A stretch of 64,000 nucleotides of DNA, from positions 1 to 64,000 of the forward strand of contig CALIBL010000016.1 of assembly GCA_938045805.1 (NCBI GenBank). The letters are read 5' to 3'. The position numbers and the translations under genes were made by a program. This DNA is from an uncultured Rubripirellula sp. (lineage in GTDB: Bacteria > Planctomycetota > Planctomycetia > Pirellulales > Pirellulaceae). The notes under the pieces were generated by a model. That model was not told where the DNA came from. It did no database searches and was given only the letters and a program-made list of their open reading frames with translations. Below are positions 55,745 through 64,000 of the stretch, one piece after another; positions within the stretch are counted from its first letter, which is position 1, and each line of letters starts with the position of its first letter.

Positions 55745-56755
55745 ATGAATAAAATTCGCGTCGGAATTGTTGGCGCAACTGGGTACACGGCTTTGGAGAC
55801 CGCTCGCTTACTCCTTCAACATCCTGAAGCCGAAGTGGTTGCAGCGACAAGCCGTAACGATGCAGGAAAACCTCTTGCAGAGGTCCACCCATCCCTCAAT
55901 GGGCGCTTGGACGTCACCCTCAGCGAATTGGATGTCCAAGCCATCAGCGGTGACTGCGATGTGGTGATGTGTTGCTTGCCACACGGAGCTTCGGCGGAGA
56001 CGGTGAAACAGCTGGTGGAAGCGGGCACTCGGGTCATCGATTTCAGTGCCGACTTTCGGCTATCGAGCGTTGAAACGTACGAACGTTGGTATGGGGTCAA
56101 GCACCCTTGGCCGGAAAGAATTGGCTCGGTTGCTTATGGGATGCCTGAATTTTTTGCCCAGCAGATTAGGGAAGCAGAGATTGTTGCCAATCCGGGCTGC
56201 TATCCAACCTCCGCCATTTTGCCTCTTGCGCCGCTCGTTGAGGCTGCACTGATTGATCCCGAGGACATCATCATCGACAGTAAGAGCGGCGTCAGTGGTG
56301 CTGGCCGGAGTGCCAAGGTTGCAACTCTCTACTGTGAGACCAACGAGTCGATCGCTGCTTACGCTGTTGGAACCCATCGTCACCAACCTGAAATTGATGA
56401 TCTGGTGAATCGCATCAGTGGCCGAGTCATTGAGAGTCTCTTCACTCCTCACCTAACACCAATGGATCGAGGGATTCTTTCCACGATTTATGTTCACTCC
56501 AAAGTGGACGTGTCGGAAATCATAGATTGTTGGCGAAACAGGTATGTCGATTCACCATTTGTGCACACCGTTGATCATCTACCCGCAACTAAATTTGTAT
56601 CGGGCACGAACCACGTGCAGATGACCGCACGCAGCGCTGGTCGTCGAAAAGTCCTCATCTGTGCGATTGACAACTTAGCCAAGGGGGCCAGTGGTGCAGC
56701 GGTCCAGAATCTCAACACAATGTTCGGATTGTCTCAGAGTCTCGGATTAACCTAG
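55745..56755 (+). CDS. argC: N-acetyl-gamma-glutamyl-phosphate reductase
   Basis: The 336-residue protein has the NADP motif (VGIVGATGYTALE), the catalytic Cys152 in VANPGCYPTSA, the SGVSGAGRSA loop and the HRHQPEI motif with the active-site His. It makes N-acetylglutamate semialdehyde in arginine synthesis. Length is normal for the long ArgC type. AGGGAAG precedes the ATG closely. No other arginine gene is nearby. Confidence 0.97.
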   Translation: MNKIRVGIVGATGYTALETARLLLQHPEAEVVAATSRNDAGKPLAEVHPSLNGRLDVTLSELDVQAISGDCDVVMCCLPHGASAETVKQLVEAGTRVIDFSADFRLSSVETYERWYGVKHPWPERIGSVAYGMPEFFAQQIREAEIVANPGCYPTSAILPLAPLVEAALIDPEDIIIDSKSGVSGAGRSAKVATLYCETNESIAAYAVGTHRHQPEIDDLVNRISGRVIESLFTPHLTPMDRGILSTIYVHSKVDVSEIIDCWRNRYVDSPFVHTVDHLPATKFVSGTNHVQMTARSAGRRKVLICAIDNLAKGASGAAVQNLNTMFGLSQSLGLT

Positions 56756-56831
56756 TCCACTTCATGTTCCCAGCGGGCTAAACTAGGCATCAAGAAATCT
56801 TCTGTGATCCCCTACACCGAGAAGCGACTTC

Positions 56832-58031
56832 ATGTCGGACATTTCCAATGAACACGATTCGGGCCGACCGGATCGAGCCGAATCCGACTCGATACCCAAC
56901 CTTGAAGTTTCAGGTGACAACCACGATCCGGATCAGGACGACTCCTTGATCGATTCACCGGTGACCGCGGAACTTATCTCACGTGCATCACCTGCCGAGA
57001 CAACATCTGAGTTTCCCGAAGCGATGAGAGCCACAGGAGATACTGACGCACCGATGGGTCAGACCTCAGCACTGTTCGGTTCGCAGCCACCAAGCAGGTG
57101 CTCAGATCGCTGGTGGTCACCGGTCGTGATGGTTGTGATTTCGCTGATCTCTTTCTTGATGATGAGCGGCTTCATGGCTGCTTTCGCGATTGTCTTGGTT
57201 TGCGATGATGTCTCACTGGAGATGCTTCAGGATCCACAATCCATGGAAGAGGCGATGGGTGAAGTGGTGAGATCACGCCTCGGACTGTTTGTCTCGCTTG
57301 TGATTCCACAGCTCGCTCTGGTCGGCCCGTGCCTGTTTGCTGCTGTGCTTTCCCCGGTTCCCTTCGCACAGAGACTCGGCTTGGTGCGAGGAAGATGGCC
57401 GATCTGGAGCTGGCTGGCAGTCGGCGCCGTTTCTCCGCTGGTGGGAATCATCTCGGGGCTGTTGCTGAGCCTCGTTGTGGAAGAAAGTGAAACTCTAAAG
57501 CATATGAACGAGATCTTTCGAAATCATGGAACCAACGGCTTCTTCCTTCCACTCGCGTTCATGATAGGCGTGACGCCAGCGTTTTGCGAAGAACTACTTT
57601 TCCGTGGCTACATTCAACAACGACTAACACGGTCGTTTCGGCCATGGTGGGGCATCGTGATTTCGTCGTTCTTATTTGCCGCGTTTCACATGGACTGGGT
57701 GCATGTGCTGGCGGTCTTCCCTCTTGGTCTGTTTCTTGGCTGGGCAACATGGAAAAGCGGATCGCTGTTACCAGCGATGGTCGGCCATTTCGTCAACAAC
57801 TTTGTTAGCGTGATTGGCATCGTGGTAGCACCGGGTGAAAATCAGGATTCACTTGAATTACCCGCAGCAGCACTCAGTTTGAGTGTATTCGGTTTTGGTC
57901 TAATCGGAGTCGCAACGATTGCTTGGGTCGCTCGGCGGTATAAGGGAGAGGAGACGGAGGAGTGTCCGACGGTACTGGAGCAGTCATCAGTGGGTCAGGG
58001 ATACGACCAAGAAGAACTTCACGGGAACTGA
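56832..58031 (+). CDS. CPBP family intramembrane glutamic protease
   Basis: The 399-residue protein has a 95-residue acidic cytoplasmic head, then six or more membrane helices. The CPBP (Rce1-like) motifs are present: CEELLFRG with catalytic Glu253-Glu254 and Arg258, FAAFHMDWVHVL (second motif His) and VGHFVNN (third motif His/Asn). Members cleave prenylated or signal-type substrates in the membrane; bacterial ones are often linked to bacteriocins or to envelope stress. The next gene starts 14 bases later, so the two share a transcript. The substrate is unknown. Confidence 0.93.
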   Translation: MSDISNEHDSGRPDRAESDSIPNLEVSGDNHDPDQDDSLIDSPVTAELISRASPAETTSEFPEAMRATGDTDAPMGQTSALFGSQPPSRCSDRWWSPVVMVVISLISFLMMSGFMAAFAIVLVCDDVSLEMLQDPQSMEEAMGEVVRSRLGLFVSLVIPQLALVGPCLFAAVLSPVPFAQRLGLVRGRWPIWSWLAVGAVSPLVGIISGLLLSLVVEESETLKHMNEIFRNHGTNGFFLPLAFMIGVTPAFCEELLFRGYIQQRLTRSFRPWWGIVISSFLFAAFHMDWVHVLAVFPLGLFLGWATWKSGSLLPAMVGHFVNNFVSVIGIVVAPGENQDSLELPAAALSLSVFGFGLIGVATIAWVARRYKGEETEECPTVLEQSSVGQGYDQEELHGN

Positions 58032-58045
58032 TCAGGTCGAGGTAA

Positions 58046-61000
58046 ATGTTCGGACTACGGCTCGGCTTTGAACAACCAATCTATCTGCTGATGCTGGCAG
58101 TCTTGCCGCTGATTTGGTGGATAGGATGGGCACCGCTTCGAGTCCTCGGTCCTGTGCGCCGTTGGCTAGCGATGGGACTACGCACCATTCTTTGGATGAT
58201 TGTGGTCTGTGCCTTGGCCGGTGTGCAGTGGGTGTGGACCAGCGATCGTCTGACGGTGATGTACATTCTGGATCAGTCCGAAAGCATCCCCGCGATCAAG
58301 CGACAATTCATGCTGGACTACGTGATCGACTCGGTCAGTGAACACCGGAATCGTGAACGAGAAGACCGTGCGGGGATCATCGTCTTCGGTAGACAAGCCT
58401 CGATCGAGATCCCACCTTTCGATGACGATATCCCAGAAATTGGAAAATTGGAAAGTCTCCAAGATTCGGGGGATGCCACCAATCTCGAATCTGCGCTCAA
58501 CCTTGCGCAAGCCTCCATGCCGGAGGACACCGCTCGCAGGATTGTGATCATCACTGATGGCAATGAAAACCTCGGTCAAGCCAATGCGGTTGCAACACGT
58601 TTGGCGCAGTCGGGAATCGGTATCGACATCGTTCCGATCCTGCTAGATACACCAAGCGAGGTGGTGGTTGAGAAGATCGATCTCCCAAGTGATCTTCGAA
58701 AGGGTCAGCCTTTTGAAGCAAGGGTGGTTCTGAGCCAGTACAGCGATCGTGAAAACCCTCAACCCGTGTCTGGGAAAATCCGTGTCAAGCAGAGTATACG
58801 TGGCGAGGAATCGTTGCTCATGGAAGAGCCACTGGTACTCAGACCCGGCAAAAATGTCGTGCCAATTCAACACCAGATCGACCAACCCGCGGCCTACGTT
58901 TACGAAGCTGAGTTCATTCCGGACACCAATGAAGACGACTCCATCCGCAAGAACAACTCAGCAACCGCGTACACCTACGTGAAGGGTAGTGGTCGCGTCT
59001 TACTAATCGAAGAAGCTTCCAACGCTGGTGACTACGACCTGCTAATCCAGTCACTGCGTGATGCGAATATTGAAGTCGTTAATGAAACCAACCAAAGGCT
59101 CTTTGGGTCACTGGCAGAACTTCAGGCTTACGACGCGGTGATCCTTGCAGGCGTGCCTCGGGTATCGGGAGAAGAAAGCAACAGCATCACTTCGTTTTCG
59201 GACGAGCAGATTGAGATGCTTGTTAGCAACACTCAGCAACTCGGTGCCGGATTATTGATGATCGGTGGTCCCGAAGCGTTCGGGGCGGGAGGATGGACTG
59301 GTACGAAACTTGAAAAAGCGATGCCGGTCGACTTTCAAATTAAAAACTCCAAAGTCAAAGCCACGGGTGCTCTTGCCTTGATCATGCATGCGAGCGAGAT
59401 GGCTCAAGGAAATTACTGGCAAAAGGTGATTGCCAAAGCGGCGGTTCAGCAGCTCGGACCAAGTGATTACGCAGGTGTACTTCACTGGACCATGCGAGGT
59501 GATGCATGGCTGTGGGGTGGAACGGATGGCAATCTCGGGATGCTTGAAGTGGGTGGCAACCGTCAAGCAATGCTCGCAAGGATTGGCAGAATGACCCCCG
59601 GAGACATGCCGCAGTTTGAACCGGCAATGAAGATGGCGGTTGCGGGTCTCGCAGCGTCGCCGGCAGCGGTTAAGCATTGTGTGATCATCAGCGATGGCGA
59701 CCCTAGCCCACCTAACCCATCAACCATTCAAGCGTTCATCGATAACAAGATCACCATTAGCACCGTTGCTGTCGCGTCACATGGCCTGAAGGAAAGTCAA
59801 CGTCTGAAGGATATCGCCGAAGCAACCGGAGGAAAGTATTACTCGGTTTCCGATGGCCGAGCCCTTCCAAAAATCTTCCAGCGAGAGGCCAGACGTGTCT
59901 CGCGACCACTGGTTTACGAACCTGATGGTGGCGCAGTGCCGCAAATCATCTTCCCACACGAATCGATGCAGGGCATCGAAAAGGTTCTACCTCCAATCAC
60001 CGGATTCGTTTTGACGCAAACTAAAGACAGTCCGCTAGCGCAGGTCTTAATCCAAAGCCCAAAACCTGACTCGCCGGAGAATGCAACCATTGCCGCTACG
60101 TGGACCTACGGATTAGGTCGCACAGCGGTAATCACCACGGATGCCGGCGCGCGATGGGCCGCCAACTGGTCCAACTGGGATGGCTATCAGAAACTTTACA
60201 GTCAGATCGTTCGTTGGCTCATGCGTCCAACGGGTGATACGGGACAATTCAGTATTTCTTCAACCACACGGGATGGTGAGGTTGAAGTGGTGGTCAATGC
60301 ACTGGCCGAAGACGACACCTATCTCAACTTCTTAGATGTCCAAGCGACGGTCATTGCCCCTGACTTGACACCCGTTCCCTTGAGATTACGTCAATCAGCA
60401 CCTGGGCGTTACGTTGGCTCGTTTCCGGCGTCACAAACAGGAAGTTACTTCGTTAATGTCGTTCCAGGCATTGGCAACGCCCCGCTGAGCACCGGCATTT
60501 CGGTTCCTTACAGTTCCGAATATCGAATTCGGAAATCTAACCTCAGCTTGATCAATGCACTCGCCAGCCAAACACCACCTGGCGCGATGTCAGGCAAAGT
60601 CTTTCCCGCTCTGGAACCGTCTTCCATTGGAAACTTCTCCAATCCAAACCCTTTCCGAGCGGGCCTCGCTCCGGCACGAAGCATGCAAGATGCCTGGCCT
60701 TGGTTTGTTTTAGTGGCATCGTGTGTCCTGCTGGGGGACATTTTCATTCGTCGAGTTGCTATTCGACTGGACCTGTTAACAGCTCAACTCAAAACTCAAC
60801 AGCGAATCAACGAGGCCGATCTTCAAAAACAGGAAAGATTATCGTCACTTGGAAAAACAAAGCAGCAGATCGCTGAATCGATGCGGCAGAAAAGTCACGC
60901 CCGATTTGAGGTCAACCAATTCGAGGAGAGCTCCCAAACAGACAGCGACGGAATCCAGGGAGAATTCCGGAAGACATCTGACAACAAAAATGATCCTCGG

Positions 61001-61102
61001 GAAAAACTTTCATCCAATGGCGGCGATGCATCGGATCAACAATCGGGCGAGAACGATTACACCAAGAGATTACTCGAAGCCAAGCGACGAGCCAAAAAGT
61101 GA
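58046..61102 (+). CDS. Double-vWA membrane protein with glutamine amidotransferase-like domain
   Basis: The 1018-residue protein has two membrane helices at the N-terminus (10-30 and 42-65), then a vWA domain with a complete MIDAS start (DQSES, Asp76, Ser78, Ser80) and VIITDGNENLG. A BatA-like beta-sandwich follows (about 215-330). A class I amidotransferase-like fold (about 335-460; LLMIGGPEAFGAGGW) has no catalytic triad evident. A second vWA-like domain (about 450-600; CVIISDGDPSPP) has a degenerate MIDAS (MHASEM). The C-terminus has a membrane helix (FVLVASCVLLGDIFIRR region) and a charged cytoplasmic tail rich in Gln/Lys. This layout recurs in planctomycetes, often near MoxR or DUF58 genes. 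It starts 14 bases after the CPBP protease gene. Confidence 0.9.
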   Translation: MFGLRLGFEQPIYLLMLAVLPLIWWIGWAPLRVLGPVRRWLAMGLRTILWMIVVCALAGVQWVWTSDRLTVMYILDQSESIPAIKRQFMLDYVIDSVSEHRNREREDRAGIIVFGRQASIEIPPFDDDIPEIGKLESLQDSGDATNLESALNLAQASMPEDTARRIVIITDGNENLGQANAVATRLAQSGIGIDIVPILLDTPSEVVVEKIDLPSDLRKGQPFEARVVLSQYSDRENPQPVSGKIRVKQSIRGEESLLMEEPLVLRPGKNVVPIQHQIDQPAAYVYEAEFIPDTNEDDSIRKNNSATAYTYVKGSGRVLLIEEASNAGDYDLLIQSLRDANIEVVNETNQRLFGSLAELQAYDAVILAGVPRVSGEESNSITSFSDEQIEMLVSNTQQLGAGLLMIGGPEAFGAGGWTGTKLEKAMPVDFQIKNSKVKATGALALIMHASEMAQGNYWQKVIAKAAVQQLGPSDYAGVLHWTMRGDAWLWGGTDGNLGMLEVGGNRQAMLARIGRMTPGDMPQFEPAMKMAVAGLAASPAAVKHCVIISDGDPSPPNPSTIQAFIDNKITISTVAVASHGLKESQRLKDIAEATGGKYYSVSDGRALPKIFQREARRVSRPLVYEPDGGAVPQIIFPHESMQGIEKVLPPITGFVLTQTKDSPLAQVLIQSPKPDSPENATIAATWTYGLGRTAVITTDAGARWAANWSNWDGYQKLYSQIVRWLMRPTGDTGQFSISSTTRDGEVEVVVNALAEDDTYLNFLDVQATVIAPDLTPVPLRLRQSAPGRYVGSFPASQTGSYFVNVVPGIGNAPLSTGISVPYSSEYRIRKSNLSLINALASQTPPGAMSGKVFPALEPSSIGNFSNPNPFRAGLAPARSMQDAWPWFVLVASCVLLGDIFIRRVAIRLDLLTAQLKTQQRINEADLQKQERLSSLGKTKQQIAESMRQKSHARFEVNQFEESSQTDSDGIQGEFRKTSDNKNDPREKLSSNGGDASDQQSGENDYTKRLLEAKRRAKK

Positions 61103-61578
61103 TTGCCATCGGAGCATGAATCTTGAAATGCTGCGGCACTGCAAGAAAGCGATCGAAACGAAAAACCGAAGCAAAGCCGACAATCACATTAAAGATCGAG
61201 AACTGCTACGAAAGGTCGCACTAATCCGCACAGTTTCAATAAGAAACAACGATTAGTGAACCTCGTCTCATCAGTGAAAAGTTAACGATTGATCTTTTCG
61301 AATTAGATTGCACATCTATAGCTCCATCGTCAAAGAAAGAGAACAACCCTCGGTAAATCTTAATATTCCCTAATGTGCTCGACGACGAATCTTCACATTG
61401 CAGGCGAGATCTTCGTTAGTCGCGATTTTTCTTCATTTCAATTTCGCAAATGCGATTCGCCGCAAAGTCCTCATTATGTCGGCGTGTTGGAACACGATCG
61501 GAGAAGGACACCACAAGGAAGTATCCCGCAGCACGATGCGGCGGGCAAATTACGCTCCTCCAGCATGGAAGTGTTCAT
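61103..61578. other. Leader and spacer before the porin gene
   Basis: 476 bases without a convincing gene. AT-rich sequence near 61285-61375 is likely the porin promoter region, but no clean box pair is seen. A CCGCA/TGCGG hairpin (61526-61541) lies in the probable leader about 38 bases before the porin ATG. Confidence 0.35.
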
Positions 61579-63072
61579 ATGAAATCTCTTCGCCACCGAG
61601 CCCGAATGGCTCTGCTGACGGCGATCGGCGCAGCGTTCACCACCGTATCGGGTAGTCTATTCTCAGTTTCCTCGGCCGATGAGTATTCGACCGCTGAAAT
61701 ACTTCAACTCGCGGAATTAGAGGCCGAACTCGGTGAGTTTGATCAGTCTATTGAGTTGGTTGCAGCAAAAAATGCGAAAGAACCTTCTCTCCAAGAGCGT
61801 CTTGAGGCAATTAACGCAAGGCTCGCGGAAATGGAAGCGTCGATTGACGACGTCGCAGCGAAAGCTGGCGACAAGTCAATCGTGAAGAGTGGTTCGAGTA
61901 AATCGACCATGAAAGTCAGCGGTCGTGTGCACTTCGACGCATGGGGCTTCGACAACAACGATGACACGATTGTCGACTTCAACGACGGCGACCCAGAAAA
62001 TCGCCTCGGCTTCCGTCGTCTCCGTTTTGGAGTCAAAGGGAACGTCGCGGACAACATGCTCTACAAGATCGAGATGGAATTCGCGGGCGGAAACAGGTCT
62101 GAGTTCCGTGATGCCTACCTCGGCTGGACAGATCTTCCGTTCCTGCAAACAGTTTTGATCGGTAACCAGAAGCGTCCTTACGGTTTGGATCACCTTAACA
62201 GCTCCCGTTACAACGTTTTCCTCGAGCGCCCATTCGTGATCGAAGCTCACAACCAAGATGCTCGTCGTCTCGGACTTGCGTCTTATGGTGTCTCGGACAA
62301 CCAGAAATGGAACTGGCGTTACGGTGTCTATAACCAACGAAATGTCCAAGGCCTGGGAAACTACGTCGACGACCACCTTCAACTTGAATTCACCGGGCGT
62401 CTTGCCAACACCATTTGGTACGACGAAGTCAGCGGAGGCCGTGGTTACGCTCACTGGGCAATCTCCGGCTCCCACGCCGATTCAACGGACAATGCCAATA
62501 ATGAAAATGAGGCTCGCTTCCGAACCCGTCCAGAAGCTCGCTCCGAGAATCGATGGCTTGACACAGGACGTATTGCTGGCGCGGATTACTTCAACCTTCT
62601 GGGTGTTGAAGGTGTCGTGAACGTTGGTCGCGTTCAAGTGGTTGGTGAATACCAACGAACTTGGGTCGATCGTCAAGACATCTACGAGGACGTTGCCTTC
62701 GACGGTGGATACGTCTATGTGTCATACTTCCTCACTGGCGAGCACATGCCTTGGGACCGCGAATCTGGGACCCTGGGTCGTATCAAGCCATTCCAGAACT
62801 TCTGGTTGGTGGATCGCTGCAATGGTGGCCGATCCGCCGGATGGGGGGCTTGGCAGCTTGCAGCTCGCTGGTCAACCGCTGACTTCAGCGATGCAGACGT
62901 CCTCGGTGGCGTCGGCGACTCCTTCACCTTCGGCCTCAACTGGTATTGGAACCCGAACGCCCGCATGCAGTTCAACTACATCGCTGGCGAAATTTCGGAG
63001 CGAGCCACAGATAACGGCCCAGCTTCAGGTGAATATGACATCTTCGGTGCTCGTTGGATGATCGATTTCTAA
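61579..63072 (+). CDS. Outer-membrane porin (Porin O/P-like)
   Basis: The ATG at 61579 has GGAAG eight bases upstream; a longer frame from 61450 lacks a signal peptide at its start. The 497-residue product has a signal peptide (cleavage probably after SSA near 34), a short coiled coil (about 44-96; LEAELGEFDQSIELVAAK, LEAINARLAEMEASI) that could contact the peptidoglycan or wall, and a 16-18 strand beta-barrel with aromatic/polar alternation (KVSGRVHFDAWGFD, YKIEMEFAGGNRSEFRDAYLGW, QTVLIGNQKRPYGLD). It ends in Phe (WMIDF), the outer-membrane assembly signal. It resembles phosphate-selective porins in fold; ion preference is not implied. It is likely highly expressed, as shown by its strong ribosome-binding site and 3' hairpin. 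Confidence 0.9.
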   Translation: MKSLRHRARMALLTAIGAAFTTVSGSLFSVSSADEYSTAEILQLAELEAELGEFDQSIELVAAKNAKEPSLQERLEAINARLAEMEASIDDVAAKAGDKSIVKSGSSKSTMKVSGRVHFDAWGFDNNDDTIVDFNDGDPENRLGFRRLRFGVKGNVADNMLYKIEMEFAGGNRSEFRDAYLGWTDLPFLQTVLIGNQKRPYGLDHLNSSRYNVFLERPFVIEAHNQDARRLGLASYGVSDNQKWNWRYGVYNQRNVQGLGNYVDDHLQLEFTGRLANTIWYDEVSGGRGYAHWAISGSHADSTDNANNENEARFRTRPEARSENRWLDTGRIAGADYFNLLGVEGVVNVGRVQVVGEYQRTWVDRQDIYEDVAFDGGYVYVSYFLTGEHMPWDRESGTLGRIKPFQNFWLVDRCNGGRSAGWGAWQLAARWSTADFSDADVLGGVGDSFTFGLNWYWNPNARMQFNYIAGEISERATDNGPASGEYDIFGARWMIDF

Positions 63073-63100
63073 GTCGAACCCTCCACGAACGAACCCCCTC

Positions 63101-63131
63101 GGCGGGGTGCAGAATTAACGTGCACCCCGCC
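63101..63131 (+). terminator. Strong hairpin after the porin gene
   Basis: A perfect 11-pair stem (GGCGGGGTGCA 63101-63111, TGCACCCCGCC 63121-63131) with a 9-base loop lies 28 bases after the porin stop. There is no T-run directly behind it, so it may be a mRNA-stabilising hairpin or an incomplete terminator between the porin and the following Cys-rich gene. Confidence 0.6.
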
Positions 63132-63163
63132 TATTTCCACCCAAAAACCAACCTAGGTTTCCC

Positions 63164-63697
63164 ATGTTAAAAAAAATGATCGTGTCTTCGGTCGTCTTCG
63201 CCGCGGTCGCCATGACCACGGCAACGACTGCATCTGCCGGCAAACTCGGGTGCATCAATCCCGCAGACTGCCGGTGTGAACTTACCTCCAAGGAAGTTGA
63301 CGTCGAAAAATCCTGCTTTGAAGTGGAATCCAAAACCATCTGTATTCCTAAAGTAGTTTTTCCTTGGCAAACCGGTCATGGCTGCTTTGGATTAGGCCTT
63401 TTTGGCTGCAGCAAGTCAGCTTGTGACTCATGTGATTCTGCCGATGGCTGCGAAGCGTCCGGCTGTGACACCAGTGTTCACAATGGAGCTTTCACCAAAA
63501 CGGTTAAGGTGCTTAGCAAGAAGAAGTACACCGAACCAGGGTGTGAATACAAATGGTCCGTCAAAGAAGATGGAAGCTGTGACGAAGGGTGCGAGTCAGC
63601 TCAGGCGATTTCTCAGCCCTCGCTTCAAGAACCCTCGATTGCGGATCGCCCGTTGATCCAACCCTTGTTGAACATTGCTCCTGTCAGAGTTCGATAA
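63164..63697 (+). CDS. Small exported Cys-rich protein
   Basis: The 177-residue product has a standard signal peptide (MIVSSVVFAAVAMTTATTASA, cleaved about residue 25) and 14 Cys in the mature part. They come partly as CxC and CxxC pairs (DCRC, CDSCDSADGCEASGC, SCDEGC), and there is a basic VKVLSKKKYTEPGCEYKW segment. I recall related Cys-rich proteins from other planctomycetes, where the CIPxxxFPW and YKW elements recur. Disulfide-linked wall or matrix function is a guess. It sits right behind the porin gene, separated by a hairpin, and is followed by a perfect terminator. Confidence 0.85.
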   Translation: MLKKMIVSSVVFAAVAMTTATTASAGKLGCINPADCRCELTSKEVDVEKSCFEVESKTICIPKVVFPWQTGHGCFGLGLFGCSKSACDSCDSADGCEASGCDTSVHNGAFTKTVKVLSKKKYTEPGCEYKWSVKEDGSCDEGCESAQAISQPSLQEPSIADRPLIQPLLNIAPVRVR

Positions 63698-64000
63698 ACG
63701 AATCACAGGTCGGTTTAATCTTCCACAGCGAGCCTCTGTTCCCAGCACGCTCGCTGCATCAAATTAAAAATGCATGAAACGCCGCAGCATCCCTTGCTGC
63801 GGCGTTTTTTTGCGCATTTAGCGAACGGCACATGAGAAACCATTGCACGACACGCCGCTTAGATGTGACCCCAGAACACAGAAATCATTGGGTTAGATCA
63901 ACTTTTTGAGAGACACTGGGACCAATCAATACTTGCTAGATCGCTTCCGCCCCTGTCTCTCCGGTGCGAATCCTGACGCAATCATCCATCGGTAGGACGA
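63698..64000. other. Right-edge region with terminator and no gene seen
   Basis: The 303 bases after the Cys-rich gene hold the terminator at 63777-63811 and no coding frame I can support. Start of a further gene beyond the edge is possible. Confidence 0.4.
63777..63811 (+). terminator. Intrinsic terminator after the Cys-rich gene
   Basis: AAACGCCGCAGCA pairs perfectly with TGCTGCGGCGTTT (13 pairs, loop TCCCT), and the second arm runs into a T-tract. It closes the porin/Cys-rich transcript. Confidence 0.95.

Noticed and set aside
61103-61578. Pho box controlling a phosphate-selective porin
   Set aside because: No tandem CTGTCAT-like repeats upstream, and the porin type does not by itself prove phosphate selectivity.

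Overview
The window looks like a chromosome segment of a planctomycete, most likely of the Pirellulaceae (Rhodopirellula-like). The evidence is family content: a large PVC-type c-type cytochrome with a dehydrogenase-like propeller, a DUF1549/DUF1553 plus DUF1501 pair, a TIGR04138 (Minf_1886) protein, exported alpha/alpha-toroid proteins, a Hanks-type kinase with an extracytoplasmic Cache domain, a giant surface protein starting with the planctomycete (L)E.L..R.vLA-type N-terminus, and many secreted proteins of unknown role. Genes are on both strands in short operons. I see no rRNA, tRNA, CRISPR array, transposase, prophage or attachment site, so this is mostly ordinary chromosome with lineage-specific genes.

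Layout. 1-1113 (-): N-terminal part of a large exported protein running off the left edge. 1114-1841: gene-free divergent spacer with strong hairpins. 1842-3872 (+): exported Gly/Ser/Met-rich protein. 3990-10610 (-): RDD, SpoIIM-like, membrane protein, DUF4129, DUF4350 and MoxR genes, tightly packed except before MoxR; the usual DUF58 partner is not present. 10747-12546 (-): divergent Nramp-like carrier with a coiled-coil insert. 12751-19061 (+): Gfo/Idh/MocA oxidoreductase, DUF1549/1553 and DUF1501 pair, SRPBCC-epimerase fusion and a small membrane protein. 19062-21197 (-): sucCD. 21710-24434 (+): UxaA-type dehydratase and a 2-hydroxyacid dehydrogenase. 24517-26877 (-): Ser/Thr kinase with Cache sensor. 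27163-36214 (+): exported amidohydrolase, RlmM-like methyltransferase with a three-way-junction leader, PVC cytochrome, YidC with an embedded PDZ domain. 36263-37563 (-): cysH and an Rrf2 regulator. 37878-39146 (+): HEAT-like exported protein. 39150-40274 (-): aroB. 40630-43253 (+): unknown anchored protein and a TonB-like/toroid protein. 43349-47376 (-): DASS transporter, thiS-thiG, sugar isomerase-like enzyme. 47606-52929 (+): exported toroid protein, beta-propeller protein, TIGR04138 protein, exported methyltransferase, MFS carrier. 53068-55263 (-): 3-hydroxyacyl-CoA dehydrogenase and a GT11-like fucosyltransferase. 55745-63697 (+): argC, CPBP protease, double-vWA membrane protein, porin and a Cys-rich exported protein.

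Functionally the window mixes housekeeping (TCA cycle sucCD, arginine argC, aromatic aroB, thiamine thiSG, assimilatory sulfate reduction cysH, membrane insertion yidC, rRNA methylation) with envelope and surface biology (porin, Cys-rich protein, toroids, vWA/CPBP, SpoIIM-RDD-MoxR, fucosyltransferase). The most notable points are the PDZ-containing YidC, the toroid protein whose single membrane helix carries a TonB-like Ser-x3-His signature, the 45-nt three-way-junction leader before the RlmM-like gene, an Rrf2-type palindrome over the cysH -35 box, overlapping leader hairpins before sucC, and the cluster of hairpins in the 728-base spacer near the left edge. Start codons were chosen by ribosome-binding site, neighbour spacing and family alignment from memory; where two are plausible both are given.
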